From assembly GCA_963978895.1 (NCBI GenBank), contig OZ022239.1, forward strand, positions 33,031,954 to 33,095,953: a stretch of 64,000 nucleotides of DNA, given 5' to 3'. The notes under the pieces are model-generated. The model was not told the DNA's origin and did not search any database. It saw nothing but the letters and a program-made list of their open reading frames with translations. Made by a program: the position numbers and the translations under genes. This document shows, in pieces, positions 1-12,900 of the stretch; position 1 is the stretch's first letter; the number at the start of each line of letters is the position of its first letter. The DNA is from Erpobdella octoculata (Eukaryota > Annelida > Clitellata > Hirudinida > Erpobdellidae).

Positions 1-2456
1 AGCATTGACGTACAGAGCAAGGTCGAGGTCACGCTCTCGGATGGCAAGGTCTGCGTGACCTTGGACAACCGTGACGTCAGCAACGAGAAACATCCAATCA
101 GCAGCCAGCTGCTTAGCATACTGGTTTTTTCTGATCCTCCAATGGTCGCTATACAAGGAAAAGAAGTCCAAGTAAAGGTGGACCTTCAAGGAAGCATAAG
201 CGTCAAGCTCGGGACCAACTACCTTTCGAATGTGAGGAAATCTTGAGTTAGAGGCTATTACCGTATTTTACGCATATAACGCTTGCCCAGGACGACCTGA
301 AGATGTGGTTTCATTAATAAATAAAATTTTATTTAGAATACATTTTACAAATCTACATTTATTAATTTATATAGCAAAGTTCTTATTTATGACTATTCCA
401 GGCTCGCTAGGGTGTGCGTTATATGCGTAAAAATACGGTATGCTTACTATCTCTATTATAGTAGCCCACGTCACTCACTCACTCACTCACTCACTGATTC
501 TATCACGCTTACGTAATTAGTCGTATAGGTATTAGTAAATATTTCTATTAGTAGTTATTAAATAAATGAATAATTAAATGCTATATAAACATTTTTTGTA
601 CATATAACTTTATACAAAATTCACGCGTTAATACCCCCGTCACCAACATATCAATAGCGCTTGGACACAGATAGAGATAGAGATAATTCGCATCTTTTTT
701 TATTAATTAAATAAATACTGAATTTATGTCTTCAAGCGGGCGAGTCATTTCTACTACGAAACGAAAAGTGAACGAATTTGAAAAAATTTAATTAATAAGA
801 AAGAAAAACGAATTAGTACGAGTTAGGTATTGTGGGAATTCCGAGCGTGGCTAAAAAATAGCATCGGCGATGTGCGGTGGCCAGCAGGCAGCAGTTGATA
901 AAATTAGTACGCACAGGCGTATCATAAAAGTTATTATGCAATTGTACCTATATACCAAGGATATCTAGATATCCTTGCTATATACACTCTCAGTCCTAGA
1001 GATCAAAAAAAGTGGCGCTGCAATCAAAATATATTATATAATGAGATTTAAAAAAATCCGTCATTTTTGACGGGCAAACAGTTATTAAAAAATATTAAAT
1101 ATTAGCTGAGTGTATTTTTTAATACCAGAAATAGTTTAAGAGTGGTTTCTCAATACGGTTACCTATTATTGTGCCTAGTGTTTCCCGTCTGGAAATGGAC
1201 AGAGAAAAATATAGTTGTGTGAATAAGCTTTAAAGTAAGGTTTTAATAATTCTTTTCAACATTCGTGTGTATTGTAAAATATTTTAAGAACATAATAAAA
1301 GACTGGCCCGTATGAGGATCGAACTCACGACCTTCGCGTTATTAGCACGACGCTCTAACCAACTGAGCTAACGGGCCTTGCTGCAGAAGCTGTGTTTTTC
1401 CCAAATCTTCACATGTTAGGCTTTTAATTTACGTACAAAAAAGCTTGATAATATTAATTTATTATTTTACTTATAAGTAGAAAACTAAGAAAACGATTCA
1501 TCAATCAATCAACTTAACTCATATAACGCTTTTACATAGATTAAAAGTGCCTTTGACTTTTGAGGCTCTTCATAATAAGTTTGTCAAAAATGTTTTTAAG
1601 CCATTCGAAAAAAAACAATGAACTACAAAATATTAAACTATAAAATAAAAAATTCCAAGTATTTGAACCAGCATACAAATATTTAATATGAGGTCCTAAT
1701 ATGCTAGGCACAATTGGTAATGTAAAACACAAATATTAAACGATCACATATAGGTATTAAAAGGTATGTCTTAAACCATATCTTTTTATAACCACTTCAC
1801 CACTCGAGTGATTGCCAATCCCGTGGTTAATTAACCTATTAATTAAAAATCGAATGTTTCCGCCAGGTGGTAGGCCTGTGCGGAAACTGGAACAACATAA
1901 TGGAAGACGAGTTCAAGTCAAAACAGGGTATAATCGAGAACAGCTACAACTTTGTCATGTCCTTCAGTCATTGCAACAAACTTCGCTACAACGTTCCTTC
2001 CCAAATGGATCCTTGCTCTTTGATTTCCGTGGCAAGTGTTTTCGATTTAATGCAATACTTATTATTTAAATAAATAAATATCATATCAATCAAATCGTAT
2101 GATATAGCAAGTTTAGCCAACTGGCTTAGAAATTATTGATAACGAGTTATCTATACTTCAAAAGAACTACGGCAAACTAGAAGTCCAAAAGAAATGTGAT
2201 TTACTAACGGATCTTTTGGTGCTCGGACCGCAGTGTGCCAGCGCTCAACTGGTAGCCAGCTATTTCGATTCATGCACCAAGGACCTTTGCGTTGACATTG
2301 CCAGTCCGTTTTCTTCGAAAAAACCAGTAGGGACAGAGAAGGTCATGAATGCTCCCAGCGTTTGCTATTATCTCGACCGTAAGGCCCTCGACTGCGCCGA
2401 AAACGACTACGCCATCGACGTCTGGCCGAATAAAGAGATTGTTTCAAAAATTTGTC
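1..2456 (+). CDS. Exons encoding end of VWD domain and first C8 domain
   Basis: Exons 1-231, 1867-2028 and 2165-2456. The reading frame is open from base 1. Exon 1 is the beta-rich middle of a VWD domain and ends phase 0 at a GTGAGG donor. Exon 2 opens with VVGLCGNWNN, the hallmark end of a VWD; the usual motif is CGLCG, and here the first cysteine is valine. Exon 3 is a C8 domain with the expected spacing (KKCDLL, GPQCAS, SYFDSCTKDLC, LDC, SKIC) and ends phase 1 at GTAAGC. The upstream part of this VWD is outside the window. The weakest boundary is the exon 2 donor (GTGGCA at 2029), chosen because it keeps phase and length. Confidence 0.88.
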
Positions 2457-4502
2457 GTAAGCGGTGTCTTTGGTGTTATTTTTTTACGATTTCTAGTTTT
2501 TCCTTAACTTTTCTTTAATTCATGCTATTTTTAAGATTCTGTAGATAACTGAAAAAATTGCAATATCATATCAATGAACTGTAGTTTATATCTGTTCGCA
2601 CTGCATTGAAAAAATGCAGGTTCTTGCCACTTCTTGCTGAATTGAAACCTAAATTCGACGTTTAGACGCATATTATTCTCAATATATTTTGCATATTTAA
2701 AAAACGAAATAAATGATATTACTTTTAAAATTAAGGAATTTGTTTTTTCACAACCAGCTACGGAGCATCAGTACGATTGCCCATATGGAATGCAGTACCA
2801 GCTTTGCGGCTCTGCCATGAAAACGTGCAGGGGACTCAACGACCCGCATCTTTATAACGTGTTCAACAGTTTGGGTAAGACTTGCTTTCCAGGCTGCTCC
2901 TGTCCCGATGGAAAATATCTGGATGAAAACGACGAGTGCATTCCTGCCTCTCTCTGTTCGTGCTTAGATGTTTCCACTGGAAAATTATTCCAGGCCGGTG
3001 CGGAATTGAGAAAAGAATGCCAAGTCTGGTAGGTCTTGAATGGCAGTTGTCGATTGATATAGTGGCCCAAAAAAAGTGAGAACATCATAAACTCTTCTTC
3101 TTTCTCTTCAAACTTCTCCGAATAAGTTCGGAAAGTATTTAGCTACTCAGAAATCAAGTTCAATATGTCCTCCTTGTTTTTCAATGACTTTTTCTAAGCG
3201 TCGACGCCACTAATTTTGATGTAATTATGTCACACTTTACGAGATGTTCTCACTTTTTTTGGGCCACCCTGTATATGTATTTAAGTTAATTGCTTGTTAG
3301 CTATATCCAGAATTCCATGAGTAAACATAAAATTACCTAATTAGCTTTAACGTTGACAACCAACTGCAGCCTGTGCTCGGCCGGTACGTGGATTTGCTCG
3401 TTCCCCAAGTGGAATGCGACATGCGACCCCGGACAGATCCTCTATGACGAAATTCCCGAATGCAACACAACTTGTCGAAACTACAAAAAGTGCTGGTCCG
3501 CCAAAACCCTTTGCGGGGCCTGCGCATGCCCTCGTGGTCTTGTAAACTACAGAGTATGTGGGTCATTATGGGATTTATGGGTCATTGTGGGTGTTATGGG
3601 CTTATGAAAATCAGCCGTTCTTCGTTATGTTGTTTTTTATTAATTATTTTTGTGCGTGACCTTTAGCTGCTCTGAAATAAATTTAAAAAAAAGTTATGAA
3701 TAAAAAATTCGGTTTTATTAATATTTCTTTCAGGGCGAATGTATAAATCCGCAAGAGTGCCCGTGTGAGTACGACGATGAGCACTACTTTCCTGGCGAAT
3801 CCGTTGCCACCAAAACAGAAATATGGTTGTCCTGTTTTTTGCTTGCTTGTAAACGTTGAAATTGAATTTATATTTATTCAAGCTTTATAATTAAAAAACA
3901 AACAACAAAATCGTGGGGAACTATTTATTTTTCGCTTAAGAAGCAGTTGTACAAGGCTGGTTTTGAACCCGGGGTTTCACTAAACCGACCAAGTTTTTTT
4001 TTTTAGCCTTCCTAGCTCAAATCCTTAGCCACAAACCCACAGCCACAAGCCCCTCAGCCACAAACCCCCAGGCACAAATCGATTTTGTTACTATGATTAC
4101 TAATTACTATTATTATTAATTTCAACACCTCTAGCATCATTACTATGCCAATCGCTGTGGCAATTACTATACTAATTAGTACAGCGTTTATTGTTGAATG
4201 AATAACTAAAACAAAAAATTACGTCATTGTTCAGCACGTGTTTAAACCAGCGTTGGCAGTGCAGGGAAAACGAGCGGCATAGGGCGACCTGCTCCCTATA
4301 CGGTGACATCTACTACACCGGGTTTGATGGAATACAATCTTCTAATCCCGGGCAAAAATCGTGCGCTTATATTTTGATAACTACCGAAAACGTGAACAAC
4401 TTGACGGATGACTGTCAGCCAGTGACCGTGTCCGTTCAGAACCTTCCATGTGGGGCGTCGGGCATCATCTGCAACAAGGTGGTCTTACGCAAGAAATGAT
4501 GA

Positions 4503-4536
<34 letters not shown>

Positions 4537-7500
4537 GGTAGTGGTGGTAGTGATGATGATGATGATGATGATGACGACGACGATGATGATTGCATGACAG
4601 AGCCATGTTGTTCGTATGGATAAACTACGTTCGTAGTGACAGAACCGTGTTTGAATGACAAAACACTATGTTCGTTTGCTTGAAAGAACCATGTTCCCAA
4701 TGACGGATATGAACAGCTGAACTTGTTTGACCTTTAGGTCGTTTCCATAAGATTCGGACCTCACAATGTGACACTAACCAGGGGCAGAGGTCCCACAGTG
4801 GATGGCCTTGACCTACGACTCGAGTCTGGAATTTTTGTATCATCGATGATAACAATTTTCAACAACGAGATGATGACGCTGCTCCACTTCCGGGGTGGAA
4901 TGTCTATATTGTACGACGGAGGTCAGCTCGGTCGAGTTTTTGGTGTAGCATGGGTGGGTGAAAGGTAGTGATGAGGGAGAGGGGTGGTTTTAGAAATGTA
5001 GGAAACGGGATGGCAGGTAGTGGTGGGGAAAACGACGGTTAGAAAATCTATTGCGGTTGCTATGAGAGCAGGTATGAAATTTCTGGCAGTTATAAAAAGC
5101 TGTTTGCTAGTTATGGTGATTATCAGAAGTTTGAGTTTATTGTAGTGCAATTGCGGTTTAGTTAATAAGTCATTAATTATACATTCAATAAAATATTTAG
5201 TAATTGACAATGTGTAAACTATGAATATTCATTTATATTTCTTCTTTTTTTCAGCAACGAGGATCTACATCAGCATGCCGGCATGTTACAAGCACAACGT
5301 CGACGGCATGTGCGGACGATTCGGCGACCGCCTGTCAGCCGCCGCGAGTGGTGTCCTGGAACACCCAAAATCTTCGGCACCTTGGAAACTAGACCAGACT
5401 TGCCCCGAGCCACCCTATACTAATTTACCCCACTGCCATGTAAATTACCAAAAATAAGTTTTTTTTATATTTTATAAGGAGAAACGTTACATTTTTATTC
5501 TATTTTTATCAAATTAATTTAAATTATATCAGTTCTTATTTTTTTTTATCTTTTGATCTTTCGCTTTCTTCTGGTCAGAACGACCCAAAGAAGTTGGCAT
5601 GGTCGACGTCCTCATGCAGCGTCATAACGAGAGGAACGATGTTCACAGAGTGCAGGAGGATCGTCGACAGTGCAGAATTCTACGATCAGTGTGTCAGTGC
5701 CTCGTGCAAGTTTGTTTCAGCAGGGGTTGTCAAAAAGAAAAAAAGAGCTCGGGCAGTTGATTGAACGGATTTGGAATAATTGATCAATTGATTGACTGAT
5801 TGATTGATCAATTGTAGTCATTGATTGATTGACTGATTGATTGTTTAATCAATTGTATTCATTGATTGATTGACTGATTGATTACTTTATTGACCGATTT
5901 AAATGCTAGCATGTTTTTCTTAACCACTCCAGCTGTGAGGTTGGACGTGACTGCGAATGTACGTGTACAGCCATAGCTAATTTCGCAAGAGCTTGTGCCA
6001 ACCAGGGCATTTGTGTCCTGTGGAGAAACATGTACCTCTGTCGTAAGTTGAATCGTTTTCTTTGTATCTCAACTGTAACCTTCCTTTCACCTTTATGACA
6101 TAAGAAATAATTATAGCACGCCTGTATATAATTTTGAGTTCATCTGGGTTATATTTGTTTAATTTGATTTAGAATTTTAGATGGTAATTTAAATTGTTTA
6201 TAGCAACTATGGCATAAAAAACGAGCTGCATTATTACCTTCTTTTCAAGTCTTTTTTCTAAAGAAAAAAAATTGTTGTAAAGTTCTTGAAACATTTATCT
6301 GCCAATCAGCTGCAATGTGTCCAGAAGGTCAAACGTACAAGCCTTGCGGCGATCCAACTACCCAAAGCTGCAGCGCGTCTGTTTCCAGCAAAGACGGATT
6401 GTCGTACCCGGATGATACGGCCGTGGAAGGATGCTATTGTCCTGTCGGGAAATTAAAAAACTGTAAACAGCATTTTAACATTTTTCTTATTATGCGATTA
6501 TATTTAGCAGTTTAAATTATATTCAGCAGTCTGTCAAAAACAGATGAAGTTGATTTTACTAATTTAGTAAAGTTTGCATTTTATATTTATACTAGCTGAC
6601 CCAGCAAACGTTGTTTTGCCTTATAAATTATTTTAGTTTTTTTTATTAAAATTTTAATGTACAAATTCTGTCAATTTAAAAAAAAACATTGTTTTTTGTC
6701 AGACCATCTTTAGCCAACACAAACAAACTGGATGGTTTGCCCTCGCAAGAACATGCCACGTATAATAGTCCGTGAGAAAAACATGGTGTGCCCAAATCTA
6801 AGCCACAAACAGATATTGTTTGGCCTTATGACTTATTAATTGTCATTGCGAATGCCAATCTAATTGTAAATTGAATTCATTTGAATTCAATATGCACTTC
6901 TGTAGAAATTATTGGAATCCGTGGCAGCAAAACACTTTCGCCTCGGAACTTGCCATTAAAAATGCTGGCTTCGACAATGTTTTTCATCAATTTTTTAATT
7001 ATTAATCGCGTGCCATTGCACAGCCGCGGTGGGTTCAAATTCCGAAGTAGAATAACCGGAGATCCAACTTTATGTTGTAGATGATGCGGTGACATGCCTA
7101 GCAAATCCAATGAGTTCAAAAACTCAGTTGGATAATTTACGGCTTCGCTGGCATCGCAAACTGTATCAATCGATTTGTATGACACCAATTCGCCTGGCAA
7201 CAACTGCTGTATCTTAAAATTTAAATCATTGACATCCACATTTTCTGCTGCAAAATGACTCTTTCTGCCAGCCACTTATGATTCAGCACTGTGGCCTTGG
7301 ATGATTGTTTTTTTATGTTGCACATTGCTTAAGTGCTGAATGAGCTGTTCTGCCTCCATCTAATAAAGTTGCTGCAATGCCAGACAATGCAACGGCCAAA
7401 GCAATGCCATTATTTGATCGTATTTCAACGAGAATTAGAGAAATGAAAAATGTTTTCCCAGCTCCACCTGGTGCATCCAAAACAAAAAGAATCCACCTTG

Positions 7501-9707
7501 TCCTTCCAAAACTGCCAGTATAATGCGGCCGTAAATCATTCTTTGTTCATCAGACATTAGTGGAACATAGCGAGTAACAATCGCTGCCATTTCTACAGTA
7601 TTGTACCGCAGTTTACCTGAAAGGAATCTGCCATGTTTTTTACCTCAAAATGCAAGAAGATAAACATTTTCAATCTCAGACAGTTAAAGATACTCTTTTA
7701 TAGGAAACAGTATAAATATAAATAATTGATCAAACTTTATATATACACTAGCGGGGTTACCCGGCGTTGCTCGGGGTTTTCAGAAGTTTTTTATCATTTT
7801 TCTCTCTTGCTCCCGTTTCCTTCCCCGCTTGCTCTCCCGTTTCCGTTCCCGCTTGCTCTCCCGTTTCCGTTCCCGCTTGCTCTCCCGTTTCCGTTCCCGC
7901 TCGCGCTCATTTTTTCTTTTCCACTCTTTCATAACTTATTTTAGCCCATAAAACGTAAAATAGATTTGCTAAAAGTTGCTTGAAGCCTTCAAACGTTGTC
8001 ACGTAAACAAAATTTGAATTTTATTACGCAATTACCTTCGATGGTCGTACATGGGAACTTTTGGCCTGGAAAGTTAAGAAGGGGAGAAGTTAAGAAGGTT
8101 TGGACTCCTTCTCCGATCCCACGGCTCAGGGAGCCAAAAAACTCTCCGGGCCAAAAGTGCCTATACATGATCATTGCATAAGTTTTCGAAGCACTGTTTA
8201 CAATTGCGTAACAGGCATTACTTGCTAATAGACTTCTTAATATTAAGAAGTCCATGACTAGCTTCCCAGTCTTGCATAATGTGACCGATTGCGCGTTATT
8301 ACAAATTATTAAGAGATAGATGGGGCGGGAAAGCGACCGGAATCGGAAAAGTGATCGGGAGCAGGAAAGCGACCGGGAGTGGGAGAGCAAGCGGGAACGG
8401 GGAATTAAACGGGAGCTAGAGAAAAACTCTAAAATACCCCGAGCAACGCCGGGTAACCCCGCTAGTATATATATAGTTCCCGCTCCGCTCATTTTGTGAC
8501 GGATTTCAAATTTTTTTCTCTATATTTGATTCTCCTTGACTCTCAAGGTTGTGTGAAAATTTCATTGCGATCGGATGAATGGTGTAGCAATGCATAAAGA
8601 ACATACATACAAACATTCTATCTGTTTCATTTTCCTATAAAAAGGACATATTTGCACCTTTTTGTTTTTCCAAAATAACTTTTTAAATAATTAAAAAAAA
8701 ATATTTTAAATAGCCATGGACCTATCCTCAGATCTATCAAATGTACACAAAAAATTTTATAAAAATCGGTTCAGCCGTTTCGGAGGAGTTCAATTTCAAA
8801 CACTATGACACGAGATTTTTATATATATATAATATAGATTGCTACTGTTATAATTTTTTTCTATTTTAATTTTAAACTTTTTTTTTTCTCTCTCTCTCTT
8901 TCTCTTTCTTTCCTTTTTTCTCTTACTTTTTCTTTGTATTTTCCTCTTTTTTTCTTCTATATTTTTTGTTTATTTTTAGCTCAAGGGCAATGTGTCAGCA
9001 TCAAAGAGTGCGACTGCGTTCACAACGGATTAACCTTGACACCCGGTTTAACCACCGTCATACACTGCAGAGAATGGTTGGCGATTCCTTATTCATAATC
9101 CTGCCTTTTTTCTTACATACATAAATAAATTAACTCTTCCTTATCAACTCCTCCACTGACAGCACCTGTGATTCAGGTAAGCTCCAATGTGTTGGCCTGG
9201 GCTGTACAAACTGCACGGCAGATCAAATGGCTTGCGACCTGGACACGGATCCCAAGTGCATCGGGCTGACCACGGTTTGTGACGGAGCGCCAGATTGTCA
9301 GGACGGCTCTGATGAATTTCAGTGCGACAGAACAGAAACCGGTCTGTTATCTTCTAATCTAACTAAGTTATCGTTTCAAAGCGAAAGTATATTTTTAATC
9401 AGATTTTAAAAAAAGTAATCAACGAGTTTTAAAATTTATAAATATTTTTTTATTTGATGTCTTAACAATTTTTAATTATTTCCATCTTTACTTGACTATC
9501 ATGGTCGTCGTCATCATCAGCACCAGCACTATCGATATTATTACTACTACTACCATAAACACGTTTAACATTAAAGTCGTTCAGTAAGATTCAATGTTAT
9601 CTCATTATTTTCCAGCTGGTAAAGCATGTGACAGCGAGAATTGTAAGAGTGAATATAGTATTATTATCATTAATCTTAATATTATTATTAATATTTTTAT
9701 TAGTATG

Positions 9708-9748
<41 letters not shown>

Positions 9749-9835
9749 CCGTCACCGTCAACGTCACCGTCATCGTCATCGTCATCAATATCGTCATCGT
9801 CATCGTCATCCTTATCGTCATCGTCATCGTCATCG

Positions 9836-9908
<73 letters not shown>

Positions 9909-12900
9909 TACCATCATCATCGAAGAAAGCTGTGGTGAGCGTATTGTGCAGCGGATGTGCTGTTTATCATTATTGTTATCATCATTATTATTATTATTTA
10001 GTTAATATTTTGTATTATTAGTTTTAATTAAAATTATCAACGGCACTTTTTCATTATAAACTCATTCATAACAGAAACTGGCTGCATTTCCCGCCTCCTC
10101 ACCTCGTACGATTTTGAAATCGTTTCAAATCCACCTTCTCCTTCTAGCCACTTTCCGCTGAAATTCCCTAAAAATTTGAAAAAAGTTGAAGTAACTCTCT
10201 ATTTGGAAAATTCGGAGATCCTTACTTCAGTTTCCTACACGATCCGGGGATCGTCGCATTCCGTTGTAACAATCAACTCCGATCTGAGCGAAGAACCGAG
10301 TTTGCAAATGTCCGGGAATGGATTGGAGGCATGTGATGTAGCAGTCTTAACTTTTTTTCTTTATTTTTAAGCAATTATTTACATAGATGCAGCAGTCTAG
10401 TTTGAAAGTACCGTTGTAAGATTACTCAGTGTGTGATGTGTTTCTTCTTTCTTTCTTTTTTATCAAGGTTGACTTTTAGCCATTTTTGTATTTTCACTGT
10501 TAAGAACTTCTTTTTATAAAACAATATTTTTTTATTCTGGTTCTTTTATCTAACATTCTCTTTCTCCTTCTCTTACTAGTCCTTCATCACTCACTGCATT
10601 TCGTTATTGGCTGAAGTATTTCCTGATTGATCAATTCATGCTCTACGTACGGCACGCCTTATAAGTAATTAAGTAGCGCTATATAAATATTTTTGATTGA
10701 TTGATTGTTTGACTAGAGCGCTATATACCTTTTTTACAAACTTTTATTTAGGTTACAATCTCTGTTTGTGTGTGTGTGTGGCTTTATCTGTACGCAAATC
10801 TTGCAAGTGAAATTTAACCAGCTTTTTGACTAGCTAGGAAGCTGAAACTTTCAGCATATCTTTATATTGGATGACAATACATAATTCAATTAAAAAATAA
10901 GAAAAAAAGCGTAATTTAACATTTTTCGTAAACATACACACAGACACATATTGAGTGTATTTGAAATCAAAGTTTGTGTTAAAAAACTCGTTTTTTCTTT
11001 TACTTGTTGACCAGTTAGCATGTAAGAATTATTACAATTTTATTACATTTTAGGGTGAAGTAAAAAAACTTTCCAAACTTACTTTTTGTTAATTAAATCA
11101 CAGTTTTATGAATGAAGAAAAACTTTAAGAAAAAGTTCATTCAAAATTGTTGAAAGAAAAACATTAAAAATTAATTCACTTTTGTCAGACGATTGATTTT
11201 AAAACAGGTTGAAATGAAAATAAATTCGACAGAGGGTTCTTCTCTTTATTTGACCTTTCTGGCTGACAATCCGAAAAAAACCATTGAAATCCAGAAGATA
11301 GAGGTTTCCGCTTGCAAAGGTTTGCCAGAAGAAGTTCATCGCATTGTTTCTTTAAACCTTATTTGTACGAAACGTAAATGTCAGAATAAGTTGTAGTGCA
11401 AAAAAAACTTAAGTAGATAAATATTACAACATAGTCAATACACGAGTATAAACTATTATACCAGCGCCGCCGATGTTTAATATTAGAACTAACTTGCAAC
11501 TATCACTAAAAAGCATTTTTTATTAAAACTGTAGCAAACAATTCTAATCTAATTTCATGTATTTATATGGTGTAAAAGTTGAAACTAGGGAGAGAGGAAA
11601 AAAATGTCCAAATGTTTATTAAAAACTCACGTTTTTTTGCCAAACAATTGTTGTTTTTGATTTTCAAGTAGTAAAATCTCATTTTAACTGAATATGCGTA
11701 TAATAATAACTGCAATATGTACGTAATAATGTATACCTTTTTTATGCCTATAATATTATGCATAATAGTAACAGCAATATCCTTCTGGACAATATTTGGA
11801 CAATATTTTCACAAACAGTATGTATATAATATTGTAATATATGAATTTATATTAACTGCAGACTTCTGTGAAAATAACTACATTTTTATATTAAAATAAC
11901 GGCAAGTGTGAAAATAAATACAATAAAAAATTGACAAACTAATTAATTTTGCGAATGGTGCTACAAAAGTCTCGACCCAAAAATGTAGAGAGTCATCATC
12001 CAAAATTATGAAGCTTTATCGAATTTATTAAACAAGAACAAGAACCTTAACCAGACTTCCATTTAACACGAGTGTCAGTAGGTCACGAACTTCAAAGTGG
12101 AAAAAATTTATTTAGACATGAAAGAGTGACTCATGAAAATTGCAACACATAACACTATCCGCATGAAATTGCAAAAAACTTCACGTTTTTATGGGCAGAA
12201 AAATATGTTCAGGCGTCAATAAAATGTTATTATTAGATACTTTTTAAACTAAAAATACACGTCTTGTTATTGAAGTTATTATTACACAGGTAGGGATTAA
12301 TTTAACCATTTGTATTTATATCCGGATAGATATCGTATTTATTATTAGATACATATGCATTTAAAATTATATACAAGTTAAAATGTATAGCCCAGGGCTT
12401 ATTGTCCGGGAGGATAATTTCTGGAAGAATATTGTTCGGGGGTATATGGTCCCGTGGAGATATTTTCCGAATACTAGTACAGGCTGGGAAGTACTAAACA
12501 ACTAAACAAATAAAGCAAAATAGTTTTTGACAACAAGCTAGCTAATGTGCACTAATCACAAGTCTGTTTTTTGTAGATTCAAAAACTGAAGTTGGAGAAA
12601 TAGCGGTACCACCAGTATCACTATCAACAATGGAATCTGCGTCAATGCCAGTATCACTTTCAACAATGGAATCTGCGTCAATGCCAGTATCACTATCAAC
12701 AATCGAATCTGCGTCAATACCAGTATCACTTTCAACAATGGAAAGTGCGTCAATGCCAGTATCACTATCAGCAATGGAAAGTGCGTCAATGCCAGTATCA
12801 CTATCAACAATGGAATCTGCGTCAACGCCAGTATCACTATCAACAATCGAATTTGCGTCAACGCCAGTATCACTATCAACAATGGAATCTCCGTCAACGC

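Larger units (their letters stand above)
6592..8838 (-). mobile_element. Helitron remnant (family 2) in mucin intron 12
   Basis: On the minus strand the element begins with TCTATATTATATATATA (8838 downward) and ends with a short hairpin (GGCAAA...TTTGC, loop ACAACG) followed by GGGTCAGCTAG (6592). Flanks are A on the 5' side and T on the 3' side, the A/T insertion site expected of Helitrons. The interior has degraded PIF1-helicase coding sequence near the 3' end, as in autonomous Helitrons. A second Helitron family has inserted at about 7748-8619. The element sits sense-opposite inside the mucin gene. Confidence 0.85.

Noticed and set aside
9616..9642. Possible 27-nt mucin micro-exon (AGKACDSEN)
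   Set aside because: Has AG and GTAAGA borders, but joining it to the next exon creates TAA at the junction, whereas skipping it keeps the frame.
9594..10005. Poly-His, poly-Ile and poly-Met frames
   Set aside because: Translations of an intronic CAT trinucleotide array.
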